From Hyphomicrobiaceae bacterium (lineage in GTDB: Bacteria; Pseudomonadota; Alphaproteobacteria; Rhizobiales; Hyphomicrobiaceae), in contig JANXWC010000077.1 of NCBI GenBank assembly GCA_025351355.1, positions 27,568-91,567 on the forward strand: DNA of 64,000 nucleotides, given 5' to 3'. Shown one piece after another: positions 18,976 through 28,196 of this stretch (position 1 is its first letter; every line of letters begins with the position of its first letter). The translations under genes were made by a program, and so were the position numbers. The notes under the pieces were generated by a model. The model ran no database searches. It had not been told where the DNA came from and saw only the letters and a list, made by a program, of their open reading frames with translations.

Positions 18976-20781
18976 TCAGGTCCTAGCGACGCGCAAGACT
19001 TCACCAAGAGTGGTCTCGCCGGCCATGACCTTCCGCAAGCCATCCTGGAGCAATGATTCCATCCCGTTTCTTTTTGCAATCACTTCGATTTCCCTATCAT
19101 TTACGCCGCGCACGATGCGACTGCGGACGTCCTTGTCGACCAACAGGAATTCAGAAATGGTCGTCCGTCCCTTGAAACCGGTATTTCGACAAGAGTCACA
19201 ACCGACGGGGCGCTTCATATTATTGGCAGGTAGAGATTTGGCGAAGTCCCGAAGCTCTTCCGACAGCAGCGCCAAGGCTCCCAAGGGTTCACGCTCAGCT
19301 TCAGCACACAGCGGACATATGCGCCGTACGAGGCGCTGTGCCAAAATTCCTATTATTGTGGTCGCCAACAAGTAATCTTCCACGCCCATGTCGAGCAAGC
19401 GGGTGATCGAGGCTGCCGCACTGTTAGTGTGCAAAGTCGACAAAACAAGGTGTCCAGTCAGCGAAGCCTGAATTCCAGTGCGTGCGGTCTCCACGTCGCG
19501 CATTTCACCAAGCATCACCACATCGGGATCTTGGCGAAGAATGGACCGCAAAGCGTGTGCAAAATCGAGCCCGATGTTTGGCTTGATCTGCATCTGGTTG
19601 ATGCCATTCAATTGGTACTCGATGGGGTCTTCGACAGTGAAGACCTTGCGTTCCGTCGAATTCAATTGTTTGAGCGCAGCATACAGCGTTGTTGTTTTGC
19701 CACTTCCGGTCGGGCCAGTTACCAGCACAATTCCGTTTGGAGACTGGAACATTCTGTCGAGCTTTGCTTGTGCCCCAGCGTCGAAACCAAGCGCCTTGAA
19801 ATCAAGCTCAACAGCCTCCCTGTCCAGAATACGGAGAACTATGCTTTCACCGTGCATCAAAGGAACCGTCGAGATACGGAGATCGACCTCACGCCCCGCA
19901 TGGATGAATTTGCAGCGCCCATCTTGTGGCACCCGCCGCTCCGCAATGTTTAAGCGACCAAGAATCTTTATTCTTGATGCAACGCCCGGCTGCATTTCTG
20001 GAGCCAGTCGGTCGATCACCGTCAAGGCCCCATCGATCCGATAGCGGACCCTGAGATTGTCGGCAAATGGCTCGATGTGAATATCTGAGGCACGCTGCTC
20101 AATCGCCGCGGCAATCAGTCGATTCACGAGCCGAATGACAGGCGCCTCGCTCGCAATATCGCGCAGCCGCTGCACATCGTCCTCTTGTGCAGCAACTGGT
20201 GCATCCGGATCGGGACCGTGCGCCTCGACAGCCTCCTGTTCGGCATACAGCCGATCGATAGCCCCCTCTATATCTTTTGCAGAACCGAGCATGACCTTTA
20301 CAGGTCGTCCGACGAGATAAGCGACTGCGGCCAACGTGTCGGTGGCAAACGGATCCGCAGCAATCAGCGTGACGCTGGCCTCGGTCGCAGCAACCGGAAT
20401 GAAACGCGCCCGGACCAGGAAATCAGCCTCCAGGAGATCCGGCAAAATCACTTCCGACGGATAGTCCTCAACAGCGGCAACCGGAAGCATGAAATAACTG
20501 GCTAACGCTTCAAGTTGCGCGGCCTCACTGAGCAAACCGAGTTGCGCAAGCACAACATCAATCCTCTCGTTCGTTTCCTGCTGTGCCTGATATGCACGAT
20601 CCGCTGCAAGCCGATCAAGAAGATCGCGTTTAACGAGACAGTCAAGGAATGACCTTGCAATTTCCGCATCACGCGGATTGCGCCGCACAACTGGTGGCGC
20701 GTCTACGGCTTCAATCACGAAATTGTCAAGCATGGCACCGACTTTGCAGCAAGCATTGGCACTAACTTTGCAGATCACCAC
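18976..20781 (-). CDS. gspE: Type II secretion ATPase GspE
   Basis: About 600 residues. It has an N-terminal MshEN-like domain, then the ASDIHIEP box, Walker A (GPTGSGKTT), Walker B within VVMLGEMRDVETA (Met in place of the common Ile), a His box (LSTLHTN) and two CxxC pairs (CPLC and CDSC) that bind zinc. It powers pseudopilus assembly from the cytoplasmic side. The start is uncertain: GTG 20781, or ATG at 20733 giving MLDNFVIEA. It heads the E-F-H-I-J run and is divergent from gspL with a 147-base control region between. Confidence 0.94.
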   Translation of the reverse strand: MVICKVSANACCKVGAMLDNFVIEAVDAPPVVRRNPRDAEIARSFLDCLVKRDLLDRLAADRAYQAQQETNERIDVVLAQLGLLSEAAQLEALASYFMLPVAAVEDYPSEVILPDLLEADFLVRARFIPVAATEASVTLIAADPFATDTLAAVAYLVGRPVKVMLGSAKDIEGAIDRLYAEQEAVEAHGPDPDAPVAAQEDDVQRLRDIASEAPVIRLVNRLIAAAIEQRASDIHIEPFADNLRVRYRIDGALTVIDRLAPEMQPGVASRIKILGRLNIAERRVPQDGRCKFIHAGREVDLRISTVPLMHGESIVLRILDREAVELDFKALGFDAGAQAKLDRMFQSPNGIVLVTGPTGSGKTTTLYAALKQLNSTERKVFTVEDPIEYQLNGINQMQIKPNIGLDFAHALRSILRQDPDVVMLGEMRDVETARTGIQASLTGHLVLSTLHTNSAAASITRLLDMGVEDYLLATTIIGILAQRLVRRICPLCAEAEREPLGALALLSEELRDFAKSLPANNMKRPVGCDSCRNTGFKGRTTISEFLLVDKDVRSRIVRGVNDREIEVIAKRNGMESLLQDGLRKVMAGETTLGEVLRVART

Positions 20782-20928
20782 CCGGACGGAAGATTATGTT
20801 GGCGATGCACACTACGGACCCCGGATGTTGATTAGGATAGCAAGCAAGCATTATCAAACTTAAAAATACTGTTAGAATATCGCAACATTACACCTATTTG
20901 CTCCACACGACATGAAAGACTACATTAC

Positions 20929-22044
20929 ATGTTAATGAAAATCGATGGCGCAAAGGTTAAGCAGGGGCAGCGCATAGTCATCAAATATTGGACATCCGCA
21001 GTCTCTCGTCTCCGTGCAACAATTCCGCCGTCCGTGAGCCACGCGTGGTCACGCGACCCCCACGAGCTCCAAATATTAATTGATGGTACCGAAAGCCTTC
21101 CGCACCTTAAAGAAGATTCCGCGATCAGTGTTGCCGATATCGACGCACTTCGCCACAGCGTCAAAAAATATGGCTCTCTGCTATCCGCTACAGTAAGCGT
21201 GCCCATAAATAAATGTTTTGTGCGCGATATCTCGATCCCCGCAACAGCATTGACCAGGATTGACGAGATTGTCGCGGTCGATTTGGAGCGTACAACACCG
21301 TTCAAAATATGCGAAGTCCATTCGGGTTGGCAAATAGTCAATAAAAAAGAGGACACAGGAAAGATCCAAATCAGACATTTCCTTCTGAAGCGATCCGTGA
21401 CGGCTCGGGCCGTCAGCATGTTAAAAAGTGCTCAGACGCCCCTCAAGGCAATAAACGTGATCGGCTCGGACAACGAAGTATTGCCAGTAAATCTTCTTTC
21501 TCCGGGCGAGCGTACACGCGCACCAGTTTCGACACGCATCCGCAACGCGATTGCCGTAGAACTATTTGTCATCGGCGCGTTGTCAGTTGCCGCTTTCGGA
21601 GTTGCACTGAACAGTCGCGAAACCACACTGGCAACCCTTGATGAAAATATAAAACATGCAACTATTCAACTTCAAAACCTCCGCAAACAGAATACCGAGG
21701 CCGAAGCGACGACGGCGCTGCTTCGGCAACCTCGAATGCGGCGCGTCGAGCGCCAGACGGCGCTTGCGGTTTGGGACGAGATCACCAAACGAATACCTGA
21801 CAGCACATGGTTGACCGATCTACGCATTGAAGACGACACGGCTCAGATTGACGGCAATTCCACCAATGCATCCGAACTCATATCTCTTCTCAACAACTCC
21901 AAAATGCTTTCTGGTATTGCCTTTGCATCGCCAATCACTCGGGATCCTCAGCGCGGGGTTGAGCGATTTCAGATAAAATTCAGACTGGAGAACGGTCGGA
22001 TAGCCGAAACGGCGCAACACAATTTGCTGAAAAACCGTGAATAA
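20929..22044 (+). CDS. gspL: Type II secretion platform protein GspL (PilN-domain type)
   Basis: 371 residues. The N-terminal half is an actin-like cytoplasmic domain in outline (VPINKCFVRDISIPA, then VAVDLERTTPF). A transmembrane helix near residues 205-225 and a coiled coil follow, then a PilN-like periplasmic domain (WDEITKRIPDSTWLTDLRIEDD). This architecture is that of GspL in Xps-type systems. The neighbouring M, C/N and D genes support the call. ATG 20929 and ATG 20935 are both possible starts. Confidence 0.85.
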   Translation: MLMKIDGAKVKQGQRIVIKYWTSAVSRLRATIPPSVSHAWSRDPHELQILIDGTESLPHLKEDSAISVADIDALRHSVKKYGSLLSATVSVPINKCFVRDISIPATALTRIDEIVAVDLERTTPFKICEVHSGWQIVNKKEDTGKIQIRHFLLKRSVTARAVSMLKSAQTPLKAINVIGSDNEVLPVNLLSPGERTRAPVSTRIRNAIAVELFVIGALSVAAFGVALNSRETTLATLDENIKHATIQLQNLRKQNTEAEATTALLRQPRMRRVERQTALAVWDEITKRIPDSTWLTDLRIEDDTAQIDGNSTNASELISLLNNSKMLSGIAFASPITRDPQRGVERFQIKFRLENGRIAETAQHNLLKNRE

Positions 22045-22750
22045 GATCATGAAATACGATAGAAATATACTGAAACATCTCATTTTTGCGGCCATGCTGC
22101 TTGCGCCTTTCGCATGTGTGGCGTTGATCTTTCATTGGGCAAACTCAATGATTGACGGGAGAGATTTTCAGATTTCTTCGCGAACAGAGATTTTATCGCG
22201 ATTGCAAACAGGCATTAAAATGGCACACGAAGCCAATGAACCTGTATCAACCGCCACCCTCGCACAGTGGTCAACTGACTTTCTTGTGGGGAACCAGGAC
22301 TCTGTCATTGTTGCGGAGCTTCAGAACCGATTGCGGGCACTCGCGCTGGCTAATAATGTCGAGTTGAATAGTTCGAATATCCTGCCGCCTCGCCCGTCGG
22401 GAAAATTGAACTACATCGGATTGCGCGCCATCATGCGCGGTCAACTACACGACATTCAAAAAATTATGCACGCTATAGAAGCCCCTGCACCACTGCTTTT
22501 TGTCGAACGTCTTGTCATTCGCGTCGATACGTGGCCGATCAAGTCGGCCGATCCAACCATCGACGGCGCCGCGGCTATCATTGCCGAAATTGATATGTTT
22601 GGTGCCAAACAGCCGGAAAGCCTTGCTGCTTCCGCATTGTCGACGAGTGTCAGCGAAAAGCCAGCGTCGCTCCCATCCGGGGGCCCACAGGCAACCGCGG
22701 CCTTGCCGGTACCGATGCCCTTGGTCGCTCAGCGCGGAGGACGACGCTAA
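22037..22750 (+). CDS. gspM: Type II secretion platform protein GspM
   Basis: 237 residues with one N-terminal transmembrane helix and a periplasmic domain of the GspM-II type (LRALALANNVELNSS, then LRAIMRGQLHDIQKIMHAIE). It overlaps gspL by eight bases. The start is GTG 22037 or ATG 22049. The C-terminal ~45 residues are Pro/Ala/Ser-rich and probably disordered. It partners with GspL. Confidence 0.82.
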   Translation: MNKIMKYDRNILKHLIFAAMLLAPFACVALIFHWANSMIDGRDFQISSRTEILSRLQTGIKMAHEANEPVSTATLAQWSTDFLVGNQDSVIVAELQNRLRALALANNVELNSSNILPPRPSGKLNYIGLRAIMRGQLHDIQKIMHAIEAPAPLLFVERLVIRVDTWPIKSADPTIDGAAAIIAEIDMFGAKQPESLAASALSTSVSEKPASLPSGGPQATAALPVPMPLVAQRGGRR

Positions 22751-23271
22751 TGGCGCGCTTGACCGCCTACGGGATCATATTGGTTTGCCTGACGCTCGTA
22801 CTCATGGTTTTAGGGCACAAAACATATCAATCTCTTTCCTTGCCTGCGGCGTCCGCGCGTGAAGCCGGGTTGAGCAAGAGGATTGAATCCCAACCAAAGA
22901 GCGCCGCGATAATCAATACATTAGAACGTCGCCAACTTGGCGACTATTCAGAAACGGTAACAAGACCACTTTTTTTCGAGGGCAGGCACTACCCCGCACG
23001 AGCAGCCTCAACGCCCGTCGCGCCTGCCGCGGCAAAAGCACCGCCAAGACCTCTCATCGGCTTGGACGGCGTCAGATTGCACGGTATCGTTGCTGGAGCA
23101 GGCCCCACCCGCGCACTCATCGAAGCAACACCCGGAACGTCAACTTGGCGAGCAGTCGGCGACGATGTAACGGGTTGGTCTATCGTCGCTATCGAAAAAA
23201 ACTCGGTCCGTCTTGTGCGCGACAGTCAATCGGCAACTCTGCTGTTGTATGGCTTTTCAGTGGAAAACTGA
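22750..23271 (+). CDS. Type II secretion GspC/GspN-like inner-membrane protein
   Basis: 173 residues: an N-terminal membrane anchor, a TRPLFFEGR-type segment, a Pro/Ala linker, then a ~70-residue domain like the homology region of GspC (LHGIVAGAG, ALIEATPG, WRAVGDDVTGW, VRL). The stop of gspM and this start overlap as TAATG. Its position between M and D matches xpsN in Xps-type systems, where the protein takes the GspC role of contacting the secretin. No PDZ domain is present. Confidence 0.75.
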   Translation: MARLTAYGIILVCLTLVLMVLGHKTYQSLSLPAASAREAGLSKRIESQPKSAAIINTLERRQLGDYSETVTRPLFFEGRHYPARAASTPVAPAAAKAPPRPLIGLDGVRLHGIVAGAGPTRALIEATPGTSTWRAVGDDVTGWSIVAIEKNSVRLVRDSQSATLLLYGFSVEN

Positions 23272-23421
23272 ACGGCAACATCCACAGCCTTCTCCCCACA
23301 TTTCCATAACATTCGAGGTCATCGACTTGCCATCGCAAACCAGACGGTGGTAGCGCTGAATACAAGTTTTGTTGCGTCAAGCGGTAGTGTTTCGGCTGAA
23401 GCAACAAAGGAGTTTTGTGAA

Positions 23422-25728
23422 GTGTTTGTTGTGTCCAAGGAATTTTTATCGTCGCTCGCATTCCTCGCAATTTGTTCACTGACCGGATGCGCAGTAGACC
23501 AGACTGACCCACCTGTAACGAACTCGCTGTCGAACAGTTCAGAGGGCCGTCAGACAGCACCGCGCGGTGAAACGCAGCTGGGACGCCAACCTGATCGGGT
23601 CACCGGCAGCCGCCGTGGAGAAGAACTCTTCCAAGGCATCGAGCAGCGAGGCACCGGCAATTTCGTCTCGCAAAACGCCTTCAGTAACGCCGTCTCGCCG
23701 GAGCGCGGATCGAACGGTGAGGAGCTAGTTACGCTGAATTTGCTCAATGTGCCAATTGCTCAGGCCGCCAAGAGCATTATCGGGGATGTGTTGAAGGCGA
23801 ACTACACAATTGCCGACAAGCTTACCGGCACCATTACCATACAAACGACATCGCCAATGAACCGTAATGCGGTTCTCGACGTATTCGAAAGTGCGCTGAA
23901 GCTCAATGGTGCGGCGTTGGTGCGAACCGACGGCCACTACAGGATCGTTGCTGCCGCCGGTGCTGCGCAGTCGGGTGCTCGGATTGGTTTGGGCTCGGAC
24001 AGAAACCCGGCGGGAACGCAGATCCTGGTTGTTCCGTTGAAGTTTGTCGCGCCCTCCGAAATGAAGCGCATTATCGATCCGATCACTCCACAGGGTGGGG
24101 TATTGAATATCGATGATTCGCGTAACATCCTCTTGATTTCAGGGACACCTCGCGAGCTCAATGACATGAGTGCGATGATCGCACTATTCGACGTTGATTG
24201 GATGCGCGGGATGTCAGTCGCGCTGTACCCCGTAAAATCGTCGGATCCCGAGGTCATCTCGCGCGAACTCGAAACGGTGCTCGGGCTCGACAAGGACGGC
24301 CCGATGAAGGGTTCGGTGAGAGTAATTCCGAACAAGAGACTGAGTGCCATTATGGTCATTTCATCCCGACCTGGGCCGTTGGAAACAGCACGAAAATGGT
24401 TGAACCAATTGGATCGCGTCGCCGAAACGACGGAGGAACAATTATTCGTCTATAAAACGCACAATAGGAATGCGACCGAGTTGGCCAACTTGCTTTCGAA
24501 AGTGATCGTGTCCAAAGACACAAACAGCTCAGCTTCCGGCTCGGTGGCACCACGTTTTGACAATAGCACCGTCACGACAGAAACATCGGCCGAGGCGCGG
24601 AACGGCACGTCTTCCAACTCGAATGGAAATCGCACCACTGGTACCGCCGGCGCAACAGCCGCCTTGGTGCCAACTTCAGCTTCTGCCGGCTCAACGACAG
24701 GTGCGATCGGATCGATCGCCAATGCCGCGCCCTCAACGACACCGACAGCACAAGGCAACGCCGCAGATACCGACCGCACACAAGTCAGTTCACAGCAATC
24801 CGGATCCCGCGGACAAAGAGTTGTCGCCGACGAAGCCAACAGCGCAATTCTGATTACGGCCACGCGGAAAGAGTACGATCGCATCCTGCAAATTCTTGAG
24901 CGCATGGATGTGCTCCCGACACAGATAATGCTGGAGGCACTGATCGCAGAGGTCACTTTGACCGATGAGTTGAAGTTTGGCGTCAAATGGGCATTCGCGG
25001 GTAAGGGTCAAACCACATTCAGCGACGCGACCGACGGCTCCATCGCACCGAAGTTTCCCGGGTTTTCCTATTTCTATTTAACGTCGGCCTTATCAGCCGC
25101 GATTGATGCTATTTCGTCGATCACCAAAGTGAACGTCGTATCGGCCCCCTCTTTGATGGTCCTGGACAATCGAAAGGCCACTTTGCAAATCGGCGATCAA
25201 GTGCCGATCGTAACTCAGTCAGCAGTTTCAACCACGACGGTCGGGGCCCCACTCGTCAATTCGGTCACGATGAAGGACACGGGTATTATTCTGAACGTCG
25301 TCCCGCACGTCAGCGATGACGGACGTGTTGTCCTGGAAATCGAGCAGGAGGTCAGCAATGTCACCCGTACTACGAGCTCCGGGATCGATTCGCCCACCAT
25401 TCAGCAGCGACGCATTCGGACGTCTGTCGTCGTCGATGACGGCCAAGTCGTTGCACTTGGCGGTCTCATCCAGGAGCGCGACAATAACACCAAGGGTCAG
25501 ATCCCGCTGTTGGGAGATATTCCGATTCTTGGAACCGCATTCCGACAGAAGACCGACAAAATCGATCGGACTGAGCTTCTGATTTTCATTCGCCCCTTGG
25601 TCGTTCGCAGTTCGCGCGAAGCCAGCGATGTGACGAACGAGTACCGCAAACGGATCAACATGCAAAAGCCGACGAGCCAGACAGGTCGTGACCACTACGA
25701 TCGTGACGGTCGACGGATTTTGCGTTGA
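23422..25728 (+). CDS. gspD: Type II secretion secretin GspD, lipoprotein form
   Basis: About 768 residues. I chose GTG 23422 because AAAGGAG lies nine bases upstream and it gives a short signal peptide ending in the lipobox LTGC. N0-N1 (VTLNLLNVPIAQAAKSIIGDVL), N2/N3 domains and the C-terminal secretin domain (VPIVTQ, then VLEIEQEVSNV and a GGLIQE motif) are present. An S/T/G/A-rich insertion of ~100 residues falls within the N3 region. Most GspD proteins rely on a separate pilotin. A lipidated secretin suggests self-piloting, as known for HxcQ of Pseudomonas. No gspS-like pilotin gene is visible. Confidence 0.93.
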   Translation: MFVVSKEFLSSLAFLAICSLTGCAVDQTDPPVTNSLSNSSEGRQTAPRGETQLGRQPDRVTGSRRGEELFQGIEQRGTGNFVSQNAFSNAVSPERGSNGEELVTLNLLNVPIAQAAKSIIGDVLKANYTIADKLTGTITIQTTSPMNRNAVLDVFESALKLNGAALVRTDGHYRIVAAAGAAQSGARIGLGSDRNPAGTQILVVPLKFVAPSEMKRIIDPITPQGGVLNIDDSRNILLISGTPRELNDMSAMIALFDVDWMRGMSVALYPVKSSDPEVISRELETVLGLDKDGPMKGSVRVIPNKRLSAIMVISSRPGPLETARKWLNQLDRVAETTEEQLFVYKTHNRNATELANLLSKVIVSKDTNSSASGSVAPRFDNSTVTTETSAEARNGTSSNSNGNRTTGTAGATAALVPTSASAGSTTGAIGSIANAAPSTTPTAQGNAADTDRTQVSSQQSGSRGQRVVADEANSAILITATRKEYDRILQILERMDVLPTQIMLEALIAEVTLTDELKFGVKWAFAGKGQTTFSDATDGSIAPKFPGFSYFYLTSALSAAIDAISSITKVNVVSAPSLMVLDNRKATLQIGDQVPIVTQSAVSTTTVGAPLVNSVTMKDTGIILNVVPHVSDDGRVVLEIEQEVSNVTRTTSSGIDSPTIQQRRIRTSVVVDDGQVVALGGLIQERDNNTKGQIPLLGDIPILGTAFRQKTDKIDRTELLIFIRPLVVRSSREASDVTNEYRKRINMQKPTSQTGRDHYDRDGRRILR

Positions 25729-25753
25729 GAAAATTCAAATTTAAAGAACATTC

Positions 25754-25781
25754 GCCGCAGCGAACTCTGCCTTGCTGCGGC
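25754..25781 (-). terminator. Hairpin between convergent gspD and tarD
   Basis: GCCGCAGC (25754-25761) pairs with GCTGCGGC (25774-25781), abutting the tarD stop codon. On the minus strand a moderately T-rich tail follows (GAATGTTCTTTAAA). Probably ends tarD and may slow transcripts from gspD. Confidence 0.45.
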
Positions 25782-26951
25782 TCATTCAGCCAATTCATGC
25801 ATCACCTTGATGAGATCGGACTTGCCTTCAAAACCGATACCCACCAACTCCGGCATCACGATGTGCCCGTTTACTACTTGCACTCCGTCCGGGAAGCCGC
25901 CGTAAGGCTGGAAAAGATCCGGGTAACTCTCATTGCCGCCAAGACCGAGGCCGGCGGCAATGTTCAGCGACATCTGATGCCCGCCGTGCGGAATGCAGCG
26001 GCTCGGCGACCAGCCGAATTGAGCCAGCACATCGAGTGTTCGCAGATATTCGACAAGACCATAGGAGAGCGCGCAATCGAATTGCAGCCAATCCCGATCC
26101 GGCCGCATACAGCCATAGCGCAGCAGATTGCGAGCATCCTGATGCGAGAACAAATTTTCACCGGTTGCCATCGGGCCGGGATAGAACTCCGATAGAGCCG
26201 CCTGCAAAGCGTAGTCCAGTGGGTCACCGGCTTCTTCGAACCAGAACAACGGATAGTCGCGCAGCATCTTCGCATACGCTATGGCTGCCTCGAGATCGAA
26301 TCGACCGTTGGCATCGACCGCGAGCCGAGCTTCGGTGCCGATTTCAGCAAGTGCGGCTTCAATCCTGCGGCGGTCGGCGGCGAGATCAGCGCCACCGATC
26401 TTCATCTTGACCACCGTGTACCCGCGGTCAACATAACTGCGCATCTCGGTTCGCAGCGCCTTGTCGTCCTTGCCGGGATAGTAATATCCGCCAGCCGCAT
26501 AAACGAAGACCTTCGGGTTGGCCTTGCACCCCCTTTGCTCGGCCAGCAATCGGAACAGCGGCTTACCGGCGATCTTGGCAGTTGCGTCCCAGATCGCCAT
26601 GTCGAGCGTCCCCACGGCGACCGAGCGTTCGCCATGGCCGCCGGGCTTTTCATTGCTCATCATGGCGGCCCAGACCTTGTGCGGATCGAGGTTGTCACCG
26701 GCATCGTTGAGTATGCTGTCCGGCGCAGCTTCTAGAATGCGATTGCGGAAGCGCTCGCGGATGAGGCCGCCTTGGCCGTAACGGCCATTCGAGTTAAAGC
26801 CGTAGCCAATAACCGTCTTTCCGTCCCGTTTAACGTCGGTGACGACAGCTACGAGACTCGCCGTCATTTTCGAAAAGTCAATGTAGGCATTGCGGATCGG
26901 TGAGGAGATCGGCTTGGTGATCTCGCGGACATCAATAATGCGCATGTGCAT
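25782..26951 (-). CDS. tarD: D(-)-tartrate dehydratase
   Basis: 389 residues, an enolase-superfamily enzyme converting D(-)-tartrate to oxaloacetate. From memory it looks very similar to the Bradyrhizobium enzyme along its whole length, including ITKPISSPIRNAYIDF, GYGFNSNGRYGQGGLIRERF and YPGKDD. The KxK general base motif is in VVKMKIGG, Mg ligands lie in AVDANGR, FEEAGD and ATGEN, and the His acid/base is in IPHGGHQ. The start is ATG 26951 or ATG 26945; both fit the family's length. It is divergent from a LysR-type gene 120 bases away, the likely regulator. Confidence 0.93.
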   Translation of the reverse strand: MHMRIIDVREITKPISSPIRNAYIDFSKMTASLVAVVTDVKRDGKTVIGYGFNSNGRYGQGGLIRERFRNRILEAAPDSILNDAGDNLDPHKVWAAMMSNEKPGGHGERSVAVGTLDMAIWDATAKIAGKPLFRLLAEQRGCKANPKVFVYAAGGYYYPGKDDKALRTEMRSYVDRGYTVVKMKIGGADLAADRRRIEAALAEIGTEARLAVDANGRFDLEAAIAYAKMLRDYPLFWFEEAGDPLDYALQAALSEFYPGPMATGENLFSHQDARNLLRYGCMRPDRDWLQFDCALSYGLVEYLRTLDVLAQFGWSPSRCIPHGGHQMSLNIAAGLGLGGNESYPDLFQPYGGFPDGVQVVNGHIVMPELVGIGFEGKSDLIKVMHELAE

Positions 26952-27071
26952 ATTCCAAGCTATGGGGTTGACTGGGTAGCGGTTTGCCCTATACGGCGCC
27001 CGAGCGCCAATGCCAAGATCGATGCAACCTATGCACAAGCGGCATCGCGCACGCGAATAGTTGCACCGAAC

Positions 27072-27983
27072 ATGGAACTTGATTGGTTGAAAGACTTTCA
27101 GGCCCTCGCGGCGCAGGGCAGTTTTTCGCGCGCGGTCGATGCGCGCAATGTGACGCAACCTGCGTTCAGCCGCCGCGTGCGCGCGCTGGAAGACTGGGTC
27201 GGCGCGCCACTGTTCGTTCGCAGCGCGCACGGCGCCACGCTCACACCGGCCGGAACCCACTTCCTCCCGTTAGCCACAGACTTGATGCGCAACCTCGAGC
27301 GGGCGCGGCGTGATACGCGGGCTGTTGGTGACCGTCAAAGGACGGCGCTATCGATCGCGGCGACCCATGCACTTTCATTTACATTCTTTCCGGGATGGAT
27401 GAGGCGTCATATCAACCTTGACGCAATCGGAACATTCAATTTGCTCTCCGATAGCATGGAGGCGTGCGAGCAGATCATGCTCAGCGGAGAAGTGCATTTT
27501 CTGCTGTGCCATCATCACACCGACACTCCCGCACGTTTTGATGCCGCTCATTTTCCGAGCACGCTGTTGAGCAGCGATACACTCGTTGCAGTCTGCCGGC
27601 CGGATGCGCAAGAAAGACCTCTGTGGCCAATTCCCGGACAAGCCCACAAGTCGACACGGATCCTCGGCTACAGTGCGGCATCTGGACTGGGCCGCATCCT
27701 GGCAGCAAAATATGCGGATCTTCGGGGTATTGTCTGTGTAGAGATCGTTTTTACATCCCACCTAGCTGCAACGCTGCTGACGATGGTCCGCGAAGGCCTG
27801 GGCGCGGCGTGGCTGCCATTGACGCTAACCGATGACGATCTCAGGTCTGGTCGTTTGGTTCGTGCCGGGGAGTCGGCGTTCGATATTCCTGTCGATATCC
27901 GGCTCTTTCGTTCACCCGTTTGCCGAAGTCAGGCTGCCGATCAGCTGTGGGATCAATTGAACGGGTCGGCCGATACACACTGA
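27072..27983 (+). CDS. LysR-family transcriptional regulator
   Basis: 303 residues. The N-terminal winged helix-turn-helix reads LDWLKDFQALAAQGSFSRAV then TQPAFSRRVRALEDWVG, as in LysR. The C-terminal effector domain contains SGLGRILA and the GLGAAWLP motif. The ATG at 27072 gives the standard start before the helix-turn-helix; the frame upstream is non-coding. Divergent orientation with tarD suggests control of tartrate use in response to tartrate or a related acid. Confidence 0.92.
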   Translation: MELDWLKDFQALAAQGSFSRAVDARNVTQPAFSRRVRALEDWVGAPLFVRSAHGATLTPAGTHFLPLATDLMRNLERARRDTRAVGDRQRTALSIAATHALSFTFFPGWMRRHINLDAIGTFNLLSDSMEACEQIMLSGEVHFLLCHHHTDTPARFDAAHFPSTLLSSDTLVAVCRPDAQERPLWPIPGQAHKSTRILGYSAASGLGRILAAKYADLRGIVCVEIVFTSHLAATLLTMVREGLGAAWLPLTLTDDDLRSGRLVRAGESAFDIPVDIRLFRSPVCRSQAADQLWDQLNGSADTH

Positions 27984-28089
27984 TCATCGAACTTCTTGAG
28001 TGCATTCGGAAAAAGCATGCCCCTTACGTCGTTCCGAGGGGGCTGAGTGTTTTCCCGAAAAAAGCACCCCAAACAAACATCTGGGCTCC

Positions 28090-28124
28090 GTCCGCGGTAG
28101 CAACCCAAGGTGCTTACCGCGGAC
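28090..28124. repeat. Perfect 10-base inverted repeat
   Basis: GTCCGCGGTA (28090-28099) and TACCGCGGAC (28115-28124) form a strong stem, extended inside by GCA/TGC with a one-base bulge. It lies after the LysR gene and downstream of the tRNA-Leu terminator on the other strand. No T-run follows on either strand. It could end the LysR transcript or belong to a small RNA. Confidence 0.5.
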
Positions 28125-28151
28125 GCGGGACGCGCGCATTCTTCGAACATC

Positions 28152-28176
28152 AAAAAAGCCCGCTTTCGCGGGCTTC
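28152..28176 (-). terminator. Terminator of tRNA-Leu
   Basis: On the minus strand, AGCCCGC-GAAA-GCGGGCT is followed by a run of T. It is a compact GNRA-loop hairpin 21 bases after the tRNA CCA end. Confidence 0.85.
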
Positions 28177-28196
28177 TTGATAGGCTTACTAAATGC

